Counted from the stretch's first letter, positions 49,277 to 58,535 are shown. The stretch is 64,000 bases of DNA from Neorhizobium huautlense (GCF_030811685.1 NZ_JAUSRF010000023.1:26603-90602), one strand, 5' to 3'. A program made the numbers and translations. The notes: generated from the sequence alone by a model not told the origin.

Positions 49277-51463
49277 TTACGCTGCCCGGCGAGGCTTGCC
49301 GGCGCTGTCGCGGTTGGTTGGTGGCGTCAGCGAGGTCCCGGCCATGATCATCAGGTTACGATAACCGGCGGTCTCGAACACTTCTGCCGTTTCAGCGAGG
49401 CGCTTTTCATCAAAACCCGGAGCGGAGATGACGATGTCGGCATCGGTGCCACGCGTCAGCCGCGCGAGATTGGCGATGCCGGCGGGACCGCATTCCACCA
49501 GAACCACATCGTAAGCGCTGGCAAGGCCATCGATGATCATGCCCAGACGATCGGCACCACGCATGGCCGCCGCGCCGTCGGCCTTGCCACGCGGCACGAT
49601 ATGGGCATCGGACAGGCGGTCGGGATGGATGGTATCGGCGAAGGCGGCCGCACCGGTCAGAAGATCGGTAATGCCCGGCAGGGACTTGCCGCTTGCCATC
49701 AGCTTCGTCGGGCAGGATGAACCGGTCATATCGACCAGAACCACGGTGCGTCCGGCTTCGGCGAGTTCGCGCGCCAGCATGACGGTCGCGGTGGAGCCCT
49801 CATCACCACCCGGCGATACGGCAACGGCCATCTGCACCTTTTTGCCGATGATGTAATCGCGCACGGCCTCGATGCTGAAGGCGTCATCCTGCGCCTTCAC
49901 CACTTCACTGGCGACAACCGCTTCGACCGGGGTGTTCGCTGCGTCGGCAACACTTACGGTCTTTTCCGCAGTTTCCGTCACAACCGCCACCGGTTCGGCA
50001 ACGGGTTTCGTCACAGGCTTGGGCGGTTCGATGACGCGGGTCTGCGCAACCGGCTCGACCATTTCGACATTGCTGGGCCGCAAACCACGGCCGCCGAACA
50101 GCGCCCCCAACAGCACGACGATGGCGCTGATCACTAGCGTTGCCAAAGCCACGACAATGGTGATCGGCAGGATTTTCGGGAAATAAGGTTCGGCCGGCTC
50201 TCCTGCCGTCGAAATCACACGGGCATCGGCCGGCGTGGAATTGCGGTCGATGCGCGAGGTCGCCTCGCGGTAACGGGCCAGATAGGTTTCCAGCAGCTGA
50301 CGTTGGGCGGTCGCCTCGCGCTCGAGTGCGCGCAGACCGACTTCTTCCTCACCGGCCCGAGCAGAATCGGCTTTCAGACCGTTCAACTGCTGCACAAGCT
50401 GCGTTTCGCGCAGTCGCGCCACATTCGCCTCGCCTTCGATACTCGCGAGGATTTTTCGCGTTTCCGTCTGGATCTGCTGACGAATACCGGTCAGTTGGGC
50501 GCGCAGACCTCTGAGGCGCGGATGGCCGTCCATCAGCGATGTGGAAAGATCGGAAATCTGTCCCTGCAGGCCAGCTTCGGTTTCCTTCAGCCGCTGGATC
50601 ATCGCCGAACCGACAACATCACTCAGCGTATCGGACGGGCGACCGGCCTCGAGCGCATTGCGGACGTTCTGGGCACGTGCCTCGGCATTGGCGCGCTCAC
50701 CCCTCACCCGCGCCAGTTCGGCGGAAATATCGTTGAGCTGCTGGCTCGACAGATTGCTGGTATCGCTGGTGCGGAACAGGCCGGACGAGGAGCGATAATC
50801 CGCCACCTTCTTTTCCGCCTCGTTGACGCGCGTGGTCAGCGCGGCGATTTCCGGCTCCAGCCATTTGGCAGCTTCCGCATGGCTGTCGAGCTTGGCACCG
50901 CTCTGCATGCTCAGATAAACTTCGGCCATGCGGTTGGGAATGGCAGCAGCGAGTTTTGCGTCTTCCGAACTGAACTCGATGGCGATGACACGCGAGCCCT
51001 CGACAGGATAGACCTGCAGCTTTTCGCGGAATGCCTTCATCACCCGATCTTCCGGCGGCAGATCGAGCGGGTTCTGCTGCAGGCCGAACATGACCAAAGG
51101 ATTGGGCAGCGACGAATGGGCGGCCGGATCGAATTCCTTGCGATCGGTCAGCTTCATCTCGCGCGCCACCTGCTTGATCAGGTCGGTCGATTGCAGAAGC
51201 TGTGCCTGGCTCTGGATATTAAGCGCATCGAGAACCGGATCGTTGGCGCCCGCCGGATCCGGCAGGCCGTTCAGGGACGGCGCGCGGTTTTCGATCAGCA
51301 GCCGCGTTTCCGCCTTGTAGGCAGGTGTCATCAGGCTCGAGCCGACAAAGGCGAGCCCGGCCGCAAGCGCCGTTGTGGCGAGAATGATCTTCTTGCGCTC
51401 CCAGACGGCCAAAAACAGCTGCCCGAGGTCGATATCCACGTCCTGATTGCTGTTTGATGACAT
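49277..51463 (-). CDS. Wzz/GumC-type chain-length protein with degenerate kinase-like domain
   Basis: A 728-residue inner-membrane protein. Two membrane helices flank a periplasmic domain: near residues 25-45 (ILATTALAAGLAFVGSSLM) and about 430-450 (ILPITIVVALATLVISAIV). Coiled-coil heptads fill much of 190-400. The C-terminal domain (about 540-710) has the BY-kinase fold, but Walker A reads SPGGDEGSTATV without the lysine, Walker A' VVLVDMTGSS, and Walker B VVLVECGPAG. There is no Tyr-rich tail. It is probably a structural co-polymerase rather than an active kinase. Confidence 0.88.
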   Translation of the reverse strand: MSSNSNQDVDIDLGQLFLAVWERKKIILATTALAAGLAFVGSSLMTPAYKAETRLLIENRAPSLNGLPDPAGANDPVLDALNIQSQAQLLQSTDLIKQVAREMKLTDRKEFDPAAHSSLPNPLVMFGLQQNPLDLPPEDRVMKAFREKLQVYPVEGSRVIAIEFSSEDAKLAAAIPNRMAEVYLSMQSGAKLDSHAEAAKWLEPEIAALTTRVNEAEKKVADYRSSSGLFRTSDTSNLSSQQLNDISAELARVRGERANAEARAQNVRNALEAGRPSDTLSDVVGSAMIQRLKETEAGLQGQISDLSTSLMDGHPRLRGLRAQLTGIRQQIQTETRKILASIEGEANVARLRETQLVQQLNGLKADSARAGEEEVGLRALEREATAQRQLLETYLARYREATSRIDRNSTPADARVISTAGEPAEPYFPKILPITIVVALATLVISAIVVLLGALFGGRGLRPSNVEMVEPVAQTRVIEPPKPVTKPVAEPVAVVTETAEKTVSVADAANTPVEAVVASEVVKAQDDAFSIEAVRDYIIGKKVQMAVAVSPGGDEGSTATVMLARELAEAGRTVVLVDMTGSSCPTKLMASGKSLPGITDLLTGAAAFADTIHPDRLSDAHIVPRGKADGAAAMRGADRLGMIIDGLASAYDVVLVECGPAGIANLARLTRGTDADIVISAPGFDEKRLAETAEVFETAGYRNLMIMAGTSLTPPTNRDSAGKPRRAA

Positions 51464-51535
51464 GCCACACTCCGTACTCAGGGACTGCCGATGGGGAACA
51501 AGGCCGCCAACCTAAAGGATCATGGTAACTCGTCC

Positions 51536-51619
51536 GTTAATGCATCACTCTGTGAAGTTGTAGCCGCCAAAAATCTTCCGCATTACACGAATTTCCGCCG
51601 CTCTTTACTATGCATTAAC
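51536..51619. promoter_or_regulatory. Inverted GTTAATGCAT pair in the wzz-wza promoter region
   Basis: GTTAATGCAT (51536-51545) and its exact inverse ATGCATTAAC (51610-51619), 74 bases apart centre to centre, about seven helical turns, between divergent polysaccharide genes. Confidence 0.45.
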
Positions 51620-51673
51620 CCTAATGGACCGATAACGATTGGCATAGTTTGACTGCCGGAGCCCTGTCGCGAA

Positions 51674-52252
51674 ATGTCGTTCGCCCGTTCGAGATCAAAG
51701 ATTGCATTGGCCGCAGCGCTTGCCGCGACAACGATGCTTGGCGCCTGCTCCACCTATCAGCCGGCACCCAAAAGTTTCCAGGAAGCAACGATCCAGCCCT
51801 ACCGGCTGGACAGTGGCGACCGGTTACGCATCAGCGTGTTCGAGCAGACCGGCTTGTCCAACACCTATACGGTCGATCAGGCAGGTTACATCTCCTTCCC
51901 GCTGATCGGGCAGGTCACCGCGCGCGGCCAGACCATGGTCGCGCTCGAAGGCGCGATCGCAGCGAAACTCAAGCAGGGTTATCTGCGCGATCCCGACGTG
52001 ACGATCGAGATGGACCGTTATCGCCCCGTCTTCGTGATGGGCGAAGTCGGCCGTCCCGGCCAGTATTCCTATGTGCCCGGCATGACGGCACAGAACGCCA
52101 TCGCCATCGCCGGCGGTTTCACACCGCGCGGCAATCAGCGCGATATCGACGTGACCCGCAAGATCAACGGGCGCAGCATTACCGGCCGGACCTCGATCTC
52201 CAGCGCCGTTCTTGCCGGCGACACGATCTATGTCCGCGAGCGCCTCTTCTGA
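51674..52252 (+). CDS. uppC: Wza-like polysaccharide export lipoprotein
   Basis: A 192-residue outer-membrane export lipoprotein. The signal peptide ends in lipobox LGAC (Cys25). The polysaccharide biosynthesis/export domain includes YRLDSGDRLRISVFEQTGLS and AKLKQGYLRDPDVTIEM, and the SLBB domain FVMGEVGRPGQYSYVPGMTA and AIAGGFTPRGNQRDIDV. It is much shorter than E. coli Wza (379 residues), lacking the C-terminal amphipathic barrel helix, as is common in rhizobia. The symbol follows the A. tumefaciens UPP cluster and is tentative. Confidence 0.85.
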   Translation: MSFARSRSKIALAAALAATTMLGACSTYQPAPKSFQEATIQPYRLDSGDRLRISVFEQTGLSNTYTVDQAGYISFPLIGQVTARGQTMVALEGAIAAKLKQGYLRDPDVTIEMDRYRPVFVMGEVGRPGQYSYVPGMTAQNAIAIAGGFTPRGNQRDIDVTRKINGRSITGRTSISSAVLAGDTIYVRERLF

Positions 52253-52262
52253 TCGCTCAGAC

Positions 52263-53417
52263 ATGACACCAGGGACGCGCCCTCTCAGGATCATCCACTG
52301 TTTCAGATCACCGGTCGGCGGCATTTTTCGCCATGTCCGTGATCTGGTGGAGGAACACCGGGCTGCTGGCCACGAGGTCGGCATTCTCTGCGACAGTTCC
52401 ACGGGCGGTGCTCACGAGGAGCGGCTGTTCGACAGCATCAGGCCGCAGCTTTCGCTCGGCCTCATACGCATTCCGATCCGCCGCTCCGTAGCACCGTCGG
52501 ACCTGAATGCGCTTTACAAGAGCTACAAGCATATCAAGAGCTTGCGGCCGGATGTTCTGCACGGTCATGGCGCCAAGGGTGGCGTTCTGGCACGGCTCAT
52601 CGGCTCAGCCCTGCGGGTGAACATGTATCGCGTAGCCCGCCTCTATTCGCCCCATGGGGGCAGCCTGCATTACGACCGGGCAAAACTGTCCGGTCGCGTG
52701 GTGCTGAAGCTCGAACGGCTTCAGGAACGCCTTACCGACAGCCTCGTCTTCGTTTGTGAGTTCGAACGCCAGGCCTATGAGGCCAAGGTCGGCAAGATCA
52801 CCACGCGCTCAAAGGTCATCTATAACGGCGTGCGCGACAGTGAATTCGGCCCGGTCACACCGGCGCCGGGTTGCGCTGATTTTCTCTATATCGGCATGCT
52901 GCGCGATCTGAAGGGACCCGACAAGTTCATCGATGCCTTTGGCCGGGCTGAACGTGCAGTCGGCCATCCGCTGTCCGCCGTCATGGTCGGCGACGGGCCG
53001 GACCGTGACCGATATCACCGGATGATGGCCGAACGCGGTCTCGGACGCCGTATCCGCATGCTGGAAGCCATGCCGGCGCGGCAGGCCTTTGCGCTTGCCC
53101 GCAATGTCGTCGTGCCCTCGCGTGCCGAGGCGATGCCCTATATCGTCATCGAGGCGCTCGCTGCCGAAAAGCCCGTCATTGCCACCCGTGTCGGCGGCAT
53201 TCCCGAAATCCTTGGCACCGATAGCGCCGCCCTTGCAATACCCGGCGACGCCGCCGACCTTGCACATGTGATGGTCGATGCCATGACCAATCCGAGCTGG
53301 CGGGAAGACGTGATGCCGGGACCGGATGCCTTCCGGGCGGTGTTTTCCGCCTCGGCGATGGCCGACCAGATGCTGGCCCTCTACCGGGATCTCTCCGGCC
53401 GCATCGGCGATCTCTAA
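52263..53417 (+). CDS. Glycosyltransferase family 4
   Basis: A 384-residue GT-B enzyme. The N-terminal domain starts RIIHCFRSPVGGIFRHVRDL; the nucleotide-sugar domain holds FLYIGMLRDLKGPDKFIDAF, VGDGPDRDRYHRMM and the EX7E-type motif PSRAEAMPYIVIEALAAEKP. It probably adds a sugar to the lipid-linked repeat in the cytoplasm; donor and acceptor unknown. The ATG lies 10 bases after the Wza-like stop, so the genes form one transcript. Confidence 0.9.
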   Translation: MTPGTRPLRIIHCFRSPVGGIFRHVRDLVEEHRAAGHEVGILCDSSTGGAHEERLFDSIRPQLSLGLIRIPIRRSVAPSDLNALYKSYKHIKSLRPDVLHGHGAKGGVLARLIGSALRVNMYRVARLYSPHGGSLHYDRAKLSGRVVLKLERLQERLTDSLVFVCEFERQAYEAKVGKITTRSKVIYNGVRDSEFGPVTPAPGCADFLYIGMLRDLKGPDKFIDAFGRAERAVGHPLSAVMVGDGPDRDRYHRMMAERGLGRRIRMLEAMPARQAFALARNVVVPSRAEAMPYIVIEALAAEKPVIATRVGGIPEILGTDSAALAIPGDAADLAHVMVDAMTNPSWREDVMPGPDAFRAVFSASAMADQMLALYRDLSGRIGDL

Positions 53418-53474
53418 ACGATTTCTTACCGAATGCTGTGATACATCCTCCGGTCAGTGAGGACGAGATCGCGC

Positions 53475-55019
53475 ATGATGAGCAAGCTCGAGGAACAACA
53501 GCAATTCGATATCGAGGCATTACGTCGCCGGGTTTCGGATGGCGTGTCCTCCACGCCTGATCCGCATCAGCCGGTGGAACTCAATCCGCTGGCCCGTCAG
53601 GTGGCCGAGCAATTCAGCGACGAAAACTATTCGCCTTCCATGCTGATCGGCCAGTACCGGTTGCTGGAATATCTGCTGATGCTGGCTGTCGGCCTTTCGG
53701 CCGAACTGTTCTTTGGCCCGACTGAGCGTTCGCTTGCCATCCGCTTTTCGGTGATCGGAGCCGGTGCCGCTCTGACGGTCCTGCTGCTGCAACTGGCCGA
53801 TGCCTATCAGATCCCCAGCATCCGCGCGCCCTCGCGCACATGCATGCGGTTGATCGGCAGCTGGCTGCTCGGCGTCACCATCAGCGTCTGCCTGCTGCTT
53901 GCCGCCGACGGTGCACCGACCATCGCCGGGCTGATTTTCTGGGTGCTCGGCGGCGCCATCATCCTGCTTGTCGAGCGCTTTCTGACTGCTTTTGCCATCC
54001 GCAACTGGTCGCGCAACGGCATCATGGAGCGCCGCGCCGTCATTGTCGGCGGTGGCCAGCCCGCCAAGGAACTGGCGCGTGCGCTGGAACGACAGCCCGA
54101 TAACGACATCCGCATCTGCGGCATATTTGACGACCGTGGCAGCGACCGTTCGCCCGAAGTCGTCGCCGGTTATCCGAAACTCGGCACCTTTGCCGAACTG
54201 GTGGAGTTTTCGCGGCTTGCCCGCATCGACATGCTGATCATCGCATTGCCGCCGACGGCCGAAGACCGCATTCTGCAGCTGATCCGCAAGCTGTGGGTCC
54301 TGCCGGTCGATATCCGCCTTGCCGCCCATGCCAACCGCCTGCGTTTCCGTCCGCGTGCCTATAGCCATGTCGGCGCGGTACCGATGTTCGACATTTTCGA
54401 CAAGCCGATCCGCGACTGGGATTCGGTGGCCAAACGCGCCTTCGACATCTTCTTTTCACTGCTGGCCATTTTCTTTCTGTGGCCGGTCATGCTGGGCGTG
54501 GCGCTGGCGGTGAAATTCACCTCGCCCGGCCCGATCCTATTCGTGCAGAAGCGTCACGGGTTCAACAACGAGATCATCAACGTCCTGAAATTCCGCTCGA
54601 TGTACACACATATGAGCGATCCCAGCGCCAAACTGGCCGTCACCAAGGGCGATGCGCGCGTGACCCGGGTCGGCCGCTTCATCCGCAAATCATCGCTCGA
54701 TGAACTACCACAGTTCTTCAACGTGCTGCGTGGTGATCTCTCGCTGGTCGGCCCGCGCCCACATGCGGTACAGGCGCAAACCGGCGACCGCAAATATGTC
54801 GACGTCGTCGAAAGCTATTTCGCTCGTCACAGGGTCAAGCCCGGCGTGACCGGCTGGGCGCAGATCAATGGCCTGCGCGGCGAGATCGACACGGACGAAA
54901 AGATCCGCGGCCGCATCAATTATGATCTCGACTATATCGAGAACTGGTCGATCCTGTTCGACCTGAAAATCCTGTTCCTGACGCCGATCCGCCTGCTCAA
55001 CACGGACAATGCCTATTGA
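53475..55019 (+). CDS. uppE: Polyprenyl-phosphate hexose-1-phosphate transferase
   Basis: A 514-residue initiating sugar transferase of the WbaP/ExoY class. Four N-terminal helices (about 60-175), a Rossmann-like CoA-binding domain (about 185-300, with RRAVIVGGGQPAKELARALE), one more helix and the catalytic domain: LKFRSMYTHM, RFIRKSSLDELPQFFNVLRG, DLSLVGPRPHA, and KPGVTGWAQINGLRGE. It loads the first sugar on undecaprenyl phosphate. The symbol follows the UPP cluster and is tentative. It starts with ATG-ATG; a GTG at 53457 is less likely. Confidence 0.9.
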   Translation: MMSKLEEQQQFDIEALRRRVSDGVSSTPDPHQPVELNPLARQVAEQFSDENYSPSMLIGQYRLLEYLLMLAVGLSAELFFGPTERSLAIRFSVIGAGAALTVLLLQLADAYQIPSIRAPSRTCMRLIGSWLLGVTISVCLLLAADGAPTIAGLIFWVLGGAIILLVERFLTAFAIRNWSRNGIMERRAVIVGGGQPAKELARALERQPDNDIRICGIFDDRGSDRSPEVVAGYPKLGTFAELVEFSRLARIDMLIIALPPTAEDRILQLIRKLWVLPVDIRLAAHANRLRFRPRAYSHVGAVPMFDIFDKPIRDWDSVAKRAFDIFFSLLAIFFLWPVMLGVALAVKFTSPGPILFVQKRHGFNNEIINVLKFRSMYTHMSDPSAKLAVTKGDARVTRVGRFIRKSSLDELPQFFNVLRGDLSLVGPRPHAVQAQTGDRKYVDVVESYFARHRVKPGVTGWAQINGLRGEIDTDEKIRGRINYDLDYIENWSILFDLKILFLTPIRLLNTDNAY

Positions 55020-56299
55020 GCACGATCGTCGATAGCCCTGCACGTCCTTTCCGGCCGCAACTTGCGGCACTGAGGATCTGTGGCTCGGCCATGGTGGCTT
55101 TTGGCGTATTCCTGTCCGGCTTCGTGATTTCCGAACCCGCGCCTTATGAACTGGTGATGGCGGCGCAGATCGCCATCTGGTTTTTGCTTGGCCTGAAAAT
55201 CTCGCGCGCCAATGCGCCGCTCCTGATCCTGCTTCTGCTCTTCAATATCGGCGGCATGTTTTCGCTGACCGTGATGAAGGACATGACCGGCGGGCCTATG
55301 TATGTGGCGGTCTCGCTGTTCCTCGCCTTGAGCTCGGTCTTTTACGCGGCGATCATCGAGGAGGAGCACCGCCGTCTGGCGCTGATCTTCAAGGCATGGG
55401 TGGCAGCGGCCGTCATCACGTCCATGCTCGGCATTCTCGGCTATTTCCATGCCGTACCGGGTTTCGACGTTTTCACGCTCTATGACCGCGCCAAGGGTGC
55501 GTTTCAGGATCCCAATGTTTTCGGCCCCTATCTGGTGCCCCCTGCCCTCTACCTCATCTATCGCCTTTTGAGCGGCAGGCTTGCGGAAGCGCCGCTGGCC
55601 ATTGCCGGTCTGATGGTGCTGTCGCTCGGCGTTCTCCTGTCCTTCTCACGCGCCGCCTGGGCGCTGTTTGCCTTCTCCGCCATCGCGCTGGTGGCGATCA
55701 TGCTGCTGAAGGAACGCACCGGCGCGTTCCGGCTGAAAATCCTGTCGCTGTCGATCGCCGCCATTCTGGTGATGGTGCTCGGCATGGCCGCAGCCATGCA
55801 GTCGAAAAAGGTCTATGACCTTTTTGAAAGCCGCGCAAAACTGGTGCAGGAATATGACGGCGCCCGCCTTGGCCGTTTCGAGCGCCACAAGATGGGTTTC
55901 CTAATGTCGATGGAGCACCCGCTCGGGCTCGGCCCGATGGCGCTCGGAAAAATGTTCGGCGAGGACGAGCACAATATCTGGCTGAAATCGCTCACCACTT
56001 ACGGCTGGCTCGGTTTCGTCTGCTACATCATCCTGATCTGGTGGACGCTGGTCATCGGCTTCCGCAATCTTCTGCGCGACCGCCCGTGGCAACCTTACCT
56101 GATGATCGCCTGGGTGATGGTGGCCGGCCATGCGCTGATCGGCAATGTCATCGACATCGATCACTGGCGTCATGTCTATCTTCTGTTCGGCATCGTCTGG
56201 GGCTGCGCGGCACTGGAAAGCCGCCACCAACGCACTGAGCGCGAGAAACGGGTACAGCCGGCACCGGCCTCGGCCAACCGCTCCCTGCTGGATTACTGA
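55016..56299 (+). CDS. O-antigen ligase/polymerase (Wzy-like) membrane protein
   Basis: A 427-residue protein with about 11 helices and the large periplasmic loop that holds FQDPNVFGPYLVPPALYLIY earlier and EHPLGLGPMALGKMFGEDEH near residues 300-320, as in the Wzy_C/WaaL family. It probably polymerises or ligates the polysaccharide on the outer face of the inner membrane. The start is TTG (TTGA overlap with the preceding stop); an internal ATG at 55091 would remove the first 25 residues but leave the helices. Confidence 0.85.
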   Translation: MSTIVDSPARPFRPQLAALRICGSAMVAFGVFLSGFVISEPAPYELVMAAQIAIWFLLGLKISRANAPLLILLLLFNIGGMFSLTVMKDMTGGPMYVAVSLFLALSSVFYAAIIEEEHRRLALIFKAWVAAAVITSMLGILGYFHAVPGFDVFTLYDRAKGAFQDPNVFGPYLVPPALYLIYRLLSGRLAEAPLAIAGLMVLSLGVLLSFSRAAWALFAFSAIALVAIMLLKERTGAFRLKILSLSIAAILVMVLGMAAAMQSKKVYDLFESRAKLVQEYDGARLGRFERHKMGFLMSMEHPLGLGPMALGKMFGEDEHNIWLKSLTTYGWLGFVCYIILIWWTLVIGFRNLLRDRPWQPYLMIAWVMVAGHALIGNVIDIDHWRHVYLLFGIVWGCAALESRHQRTEREKRVQPAPASANRSLLDY

Positions 56300-56344
56300 A
56301 CCACGTCCGGCCTTGACTTCACGCGGGCGGCCTCCAGTTTTTCA

Positions 56345-56641
56345 ATGATGTTGACAGTATCCCAACTTCGCGCTGGGCGCGCCATGATCGGTCTGACGGT
56401 GGACGAGCTTGCCGCCCTCACCGGCCTTTCCTCATCCGATATCCACGAGGCAGAAAAAGGCGAGACATTTGCCGACGCCCTTTTTGCCAGCCGACTGCAA
56501 TCGGCGCTCGAAAGTCGTGGTATCGTTTTCCTTGCCGCCGGTCAGGAAGACGCATCCATCGGCCCCGGCATCCGTCTGCGCAGCGGCAAGCCGGATGAAG
56601 GCCTGCGGCCTGAACGCCTCAACGCCACCAACGACGATTGA
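56345..56641 (+). CDS. Small Xre-like helix-turn-helix protein, 98 aa
   Basis: A short regulator-like protein: MMLTVSQLRAGRAMIGLTVD and ELAALTGLSSSDIHEAEKGE form the Xre helix-turn-helix (about residues 4-45), followed by a helix and GIVFLAAGQEDASIGPGIRL, a tail seen in other small rhizobial Xre proteins. No partner toxin is adjacent. The double ATG is at the start. It may regulate the polysaccharide genes, but the evidence for that is position only. Confidence 0.75.
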   Translation: MMLTVSQLRAGRAMIGLTVDELAALTGLSSSDIHEAEKGETFADALFASRLQSALESRGIVFLAAGQEDASIGPGIRLRSGKPDEGLRPERLNATNDD

Positions 56642-56763
56642 TGCGCGTCTGAACCGGTTTTTCCTTTTTGCTGGAACATTTTGGCACGATCGTCGTTGTC
56701 GCGGGCAATCGTATCACGCATGCCGCCGCCACCCTGATGCGCCGGCGCCAAAGGAGTAACTGC

Positions 56764-56913
56764 ATGACCCGCAATAATGGCCTTTTCCTCATCATCGGCG
56801 CACTCGTGGTCGTCGTGGTCGGGCTTGGCGCCTATGTTTATAACGAGGAAAGCAAGCCGAAGGGCGTCGAGCTCAGCATCGGCCAGGATGGCGTGAAGGT
56901 TCAGGAAAACTGA
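56764..56913 (+). CDS. Small single-pass membrane protein, 49 aa
   Basis: MTRNNGLFLIIGALVVVVVG then LGAYVYNEESKPKGVELSIG and a short end: one membrane helix (about residues 6-25) and a charged tail VKVQEN. AAGGAG lies 7 bases before the ATG, the clearest Shine-Dalgarno of the small genes. The function is unknown; the GVELSIGQDGVKVQEN tail is found in similar small rhizobial membrane proteins. Confidence 0.7.
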   Translation: MTRNNGLFLIIGALVVVVVGLGAYVYNEESKPKGVELSIGQDGVKVQEN

Positions 56914-57031
56914 TATAGGCCTGACGGCTTATCCCTGTCATCGGCATTTTACGATGACGCTCTATTGTCCCGGAACAAAATGCGCGGCTCGTCGTTTACG
57001 CCGCGCAGCATCATAAGAAGAGCGGGAACTC

Positions 57032-57220
57032 ATGAGCACACATCTCTCCGGACAATCGATCGAAGGAAGCGCCATCCGCAAGGTCTGGAACGTCAGCGAA
57101 TTCGCCAGGCGCTACCGGCTCGATGAAAAGGAAGAGAACCGCCTCGTGAGCCTGCTCGGAGAGTTCGCTTCCGAGCATGAGCTGCTGATGAATGCCAGCC
57201 GCGCACCACTTTACCGCTGA
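57032..57220 (+). CDS. Hypothetical small protein, 62 aa
   Basis: A basic, probably helical protein: SAIRKVWNVSEFARRYRLDE and KEENRLVSLLGEFASEHELL. The middle resembles a helix-turn-helix but is too short for a firm call. It follows GAGCGGGA by 6 bases. It is monocistronic, upstream of tRNA-Pro. No family is recognised with confidence. Confidence 0.55.
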   Translation: MSTHLSGQSIEGSAIRKVWNVSEFARRYRLDEKEENRLVSLLGEFASEHELLMNASRAPLYR

Positions 57221-57300
57221 ACTCTTTTCAATCTCCGACATTTGCTCTTGCGCGCACCGTGCCGAGCATCTATGGAGGTTCTGCTTCGTATGGGGCAGGT

Positions 57301-57377
<77 letters not shown>

Positions 57378-57491
57378 TTTATCCCCCTGAAGTTTCCTTA
57401 ATTTTTCCAGGAATGATTTTTCTCGCGAAGAGACACGCCGTATCGTATCGCGGCGTCATCTGCCCTGCACCAGGAGCACTTCGCGGACATG

Positions 57492-57520
57492 AAAAAGGGC
57501 GGGAAGAACTCCCACCCTTT
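57492..57520 (-). terminator. Intrinsic terminator of the secreted Gly/Ser-rich gene
   Basis: AAAGGGCGGGA (57494-57504) pairs with TCCCACCCTTT (57510-57520) with one mismatch; TTTTT follows on the minus strand. Confidence 0.75.
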
Positions 57521-57543
57521 CCGTTTGGTCAGATGACAACGTG

Positions 57544-57855
57544 TCAGCAGGATGTGCCGGTATTACCGGCGCTCGGGTTCGTACTGCCACCGTTGTTCTG
57601 CTGCGACTGCGCTGCGCCCTGCGTGCCGCCGGGAGCGCCGCAATCGGTATTGGAGCTGCCCGTCTGATCATTCTGCTGCGAACCGGAACTGTTCGAGCCG
57701 CTGCCGGAATTGCTGCCAGAGGTATCGCCCGAATTTGCGCTGCTGCCGTTGCTGCCATCACTACCGTTCGTGCCGCTACCGCCGCTGGCGCCCTGCGCCA
57801 TGGCTGAGGTTGCGAGACCGAGCGAAAGCGCTGCGACTGTGAGAAGCTTGATCAT
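57544..57855 (-). CDS. Secreted Gly/Ser/Asn-rich low-complexity protein, 103 aa
   Basis: A signal peptide (MIKLLTVAALSLGLATSAMA, cut before QG) is followed by about 80 residues that are almost entirely Gly, Ser, Asn, Thr and Gln (GSGTNGSDGSNGSSANSGDT and similar), with cysteines only in NTDCGAP and at the very C-terminus (GTSC). It should be exported and disordered; function unknown. AGGAAGGA precedes the ATG. A frame extension to 58005 adds no recognisable sequence. Confidence 0.7.
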   Translation of the reverse strand: MIKLLTVAALSLGLATSAMAQGASGGSGTNGSDGSNGSSANSGDTSGSNSGSGSNSSGSQQNDQTGSSNTDCGAPGGTQGAAQSQQNNGGSTNPSAGNTGTSC

Positions 57856-58061
57856 TGGGTGTTCCTTCCTGTGGGAATTATTGCCCGCCTGGGAAATGAA
57901 CCTGCCAGACCGCTCCCGGTTCCGCTCCTGTACGGTAGCGTACGATCGGAGGTCACATGAAGCAGCCGAAGCCACCCGATGTTGGCAAAACCCGATAGAG
58001 ACCAACGGAAAACGGCCCGCTTGCGCGAGCCGTCAGGTGTATTGGGTGATTATTTCCCGCC

Positions 58062-58535
58062 TCAATAGGGCGAGTAGCACTGCTGGCGCGGGCCATTATA
58101 GGGCTGGAACGTGTTGTCATATGCGCGATACGAACGGTAGCGGTTGGCGCACCACTGCGTATGCGAGCTTGAGCCGCGATAGTAACGCGGTGCCGGCGCG
58201 TAACGCGGCTGCGAGTTGGCAATCGCGCCGCCGACGATGGCGCCCAGTGCCAGACCACCGATGACCGCACCGGCATTGTTGCGGTGGTGGCGGCGATAGT
58301 AGCGACGGTCACCATAATAGCGACCACGATCCCAATGACGTCTGCGATCCCAACGGCGGTCACCACCGCGCCAGCGGTCACGGCGCCATTCACGGCGATA
58401 TTGAACGTTCTGCGCACCGCTGGCCTGCGTCTGCTCGACCTTGGGTGCCGATGGGATGGATGGAAATGCCTGTGCAGGCGCAACACCCATAAATGCCGTT
58501 GCAAGAGACAGGGCGATGATCGCGAGTTTCTTCAT
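58062..58535 (-). CDS. BA14K-family secreted protein
   Basis: A 157-residue exported protein: signal peptide to residue 23 (MKKLAIIALSLATAFMGVAP then AQA), an Arg/Trp/Asp/Tyr-rich middle (RREWRRDRWRGGDRRWDRRR), a hydrophobic glycine-rich segment AGAVIGGLALGAIVGGAIAN and the BA14K motif HTQWCANRYRSYRAYDNTFQ then PYNGPRQQCYSPY. The Brucella 14 kDa protein is an immunoreactive, lectin-like member. Two ATGs are possible; 58535 gives the better signal peptide. Confidence 0.9.
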   Translation of the reverse strand: MKKLAIIALSLATAFMGVAPAQAFPSIPSAPKVEQTQASGAQNVQYRREWRRDRWRGGDRRWDRRRHWDRGRYYGDRRYYRRHHRNNAGAVIGGLALGAIVGGAIANSQPRYAPAPRYYRGSSSHTQWCANRYRSYRAYDNTFQPYNGPRQQCYSPY

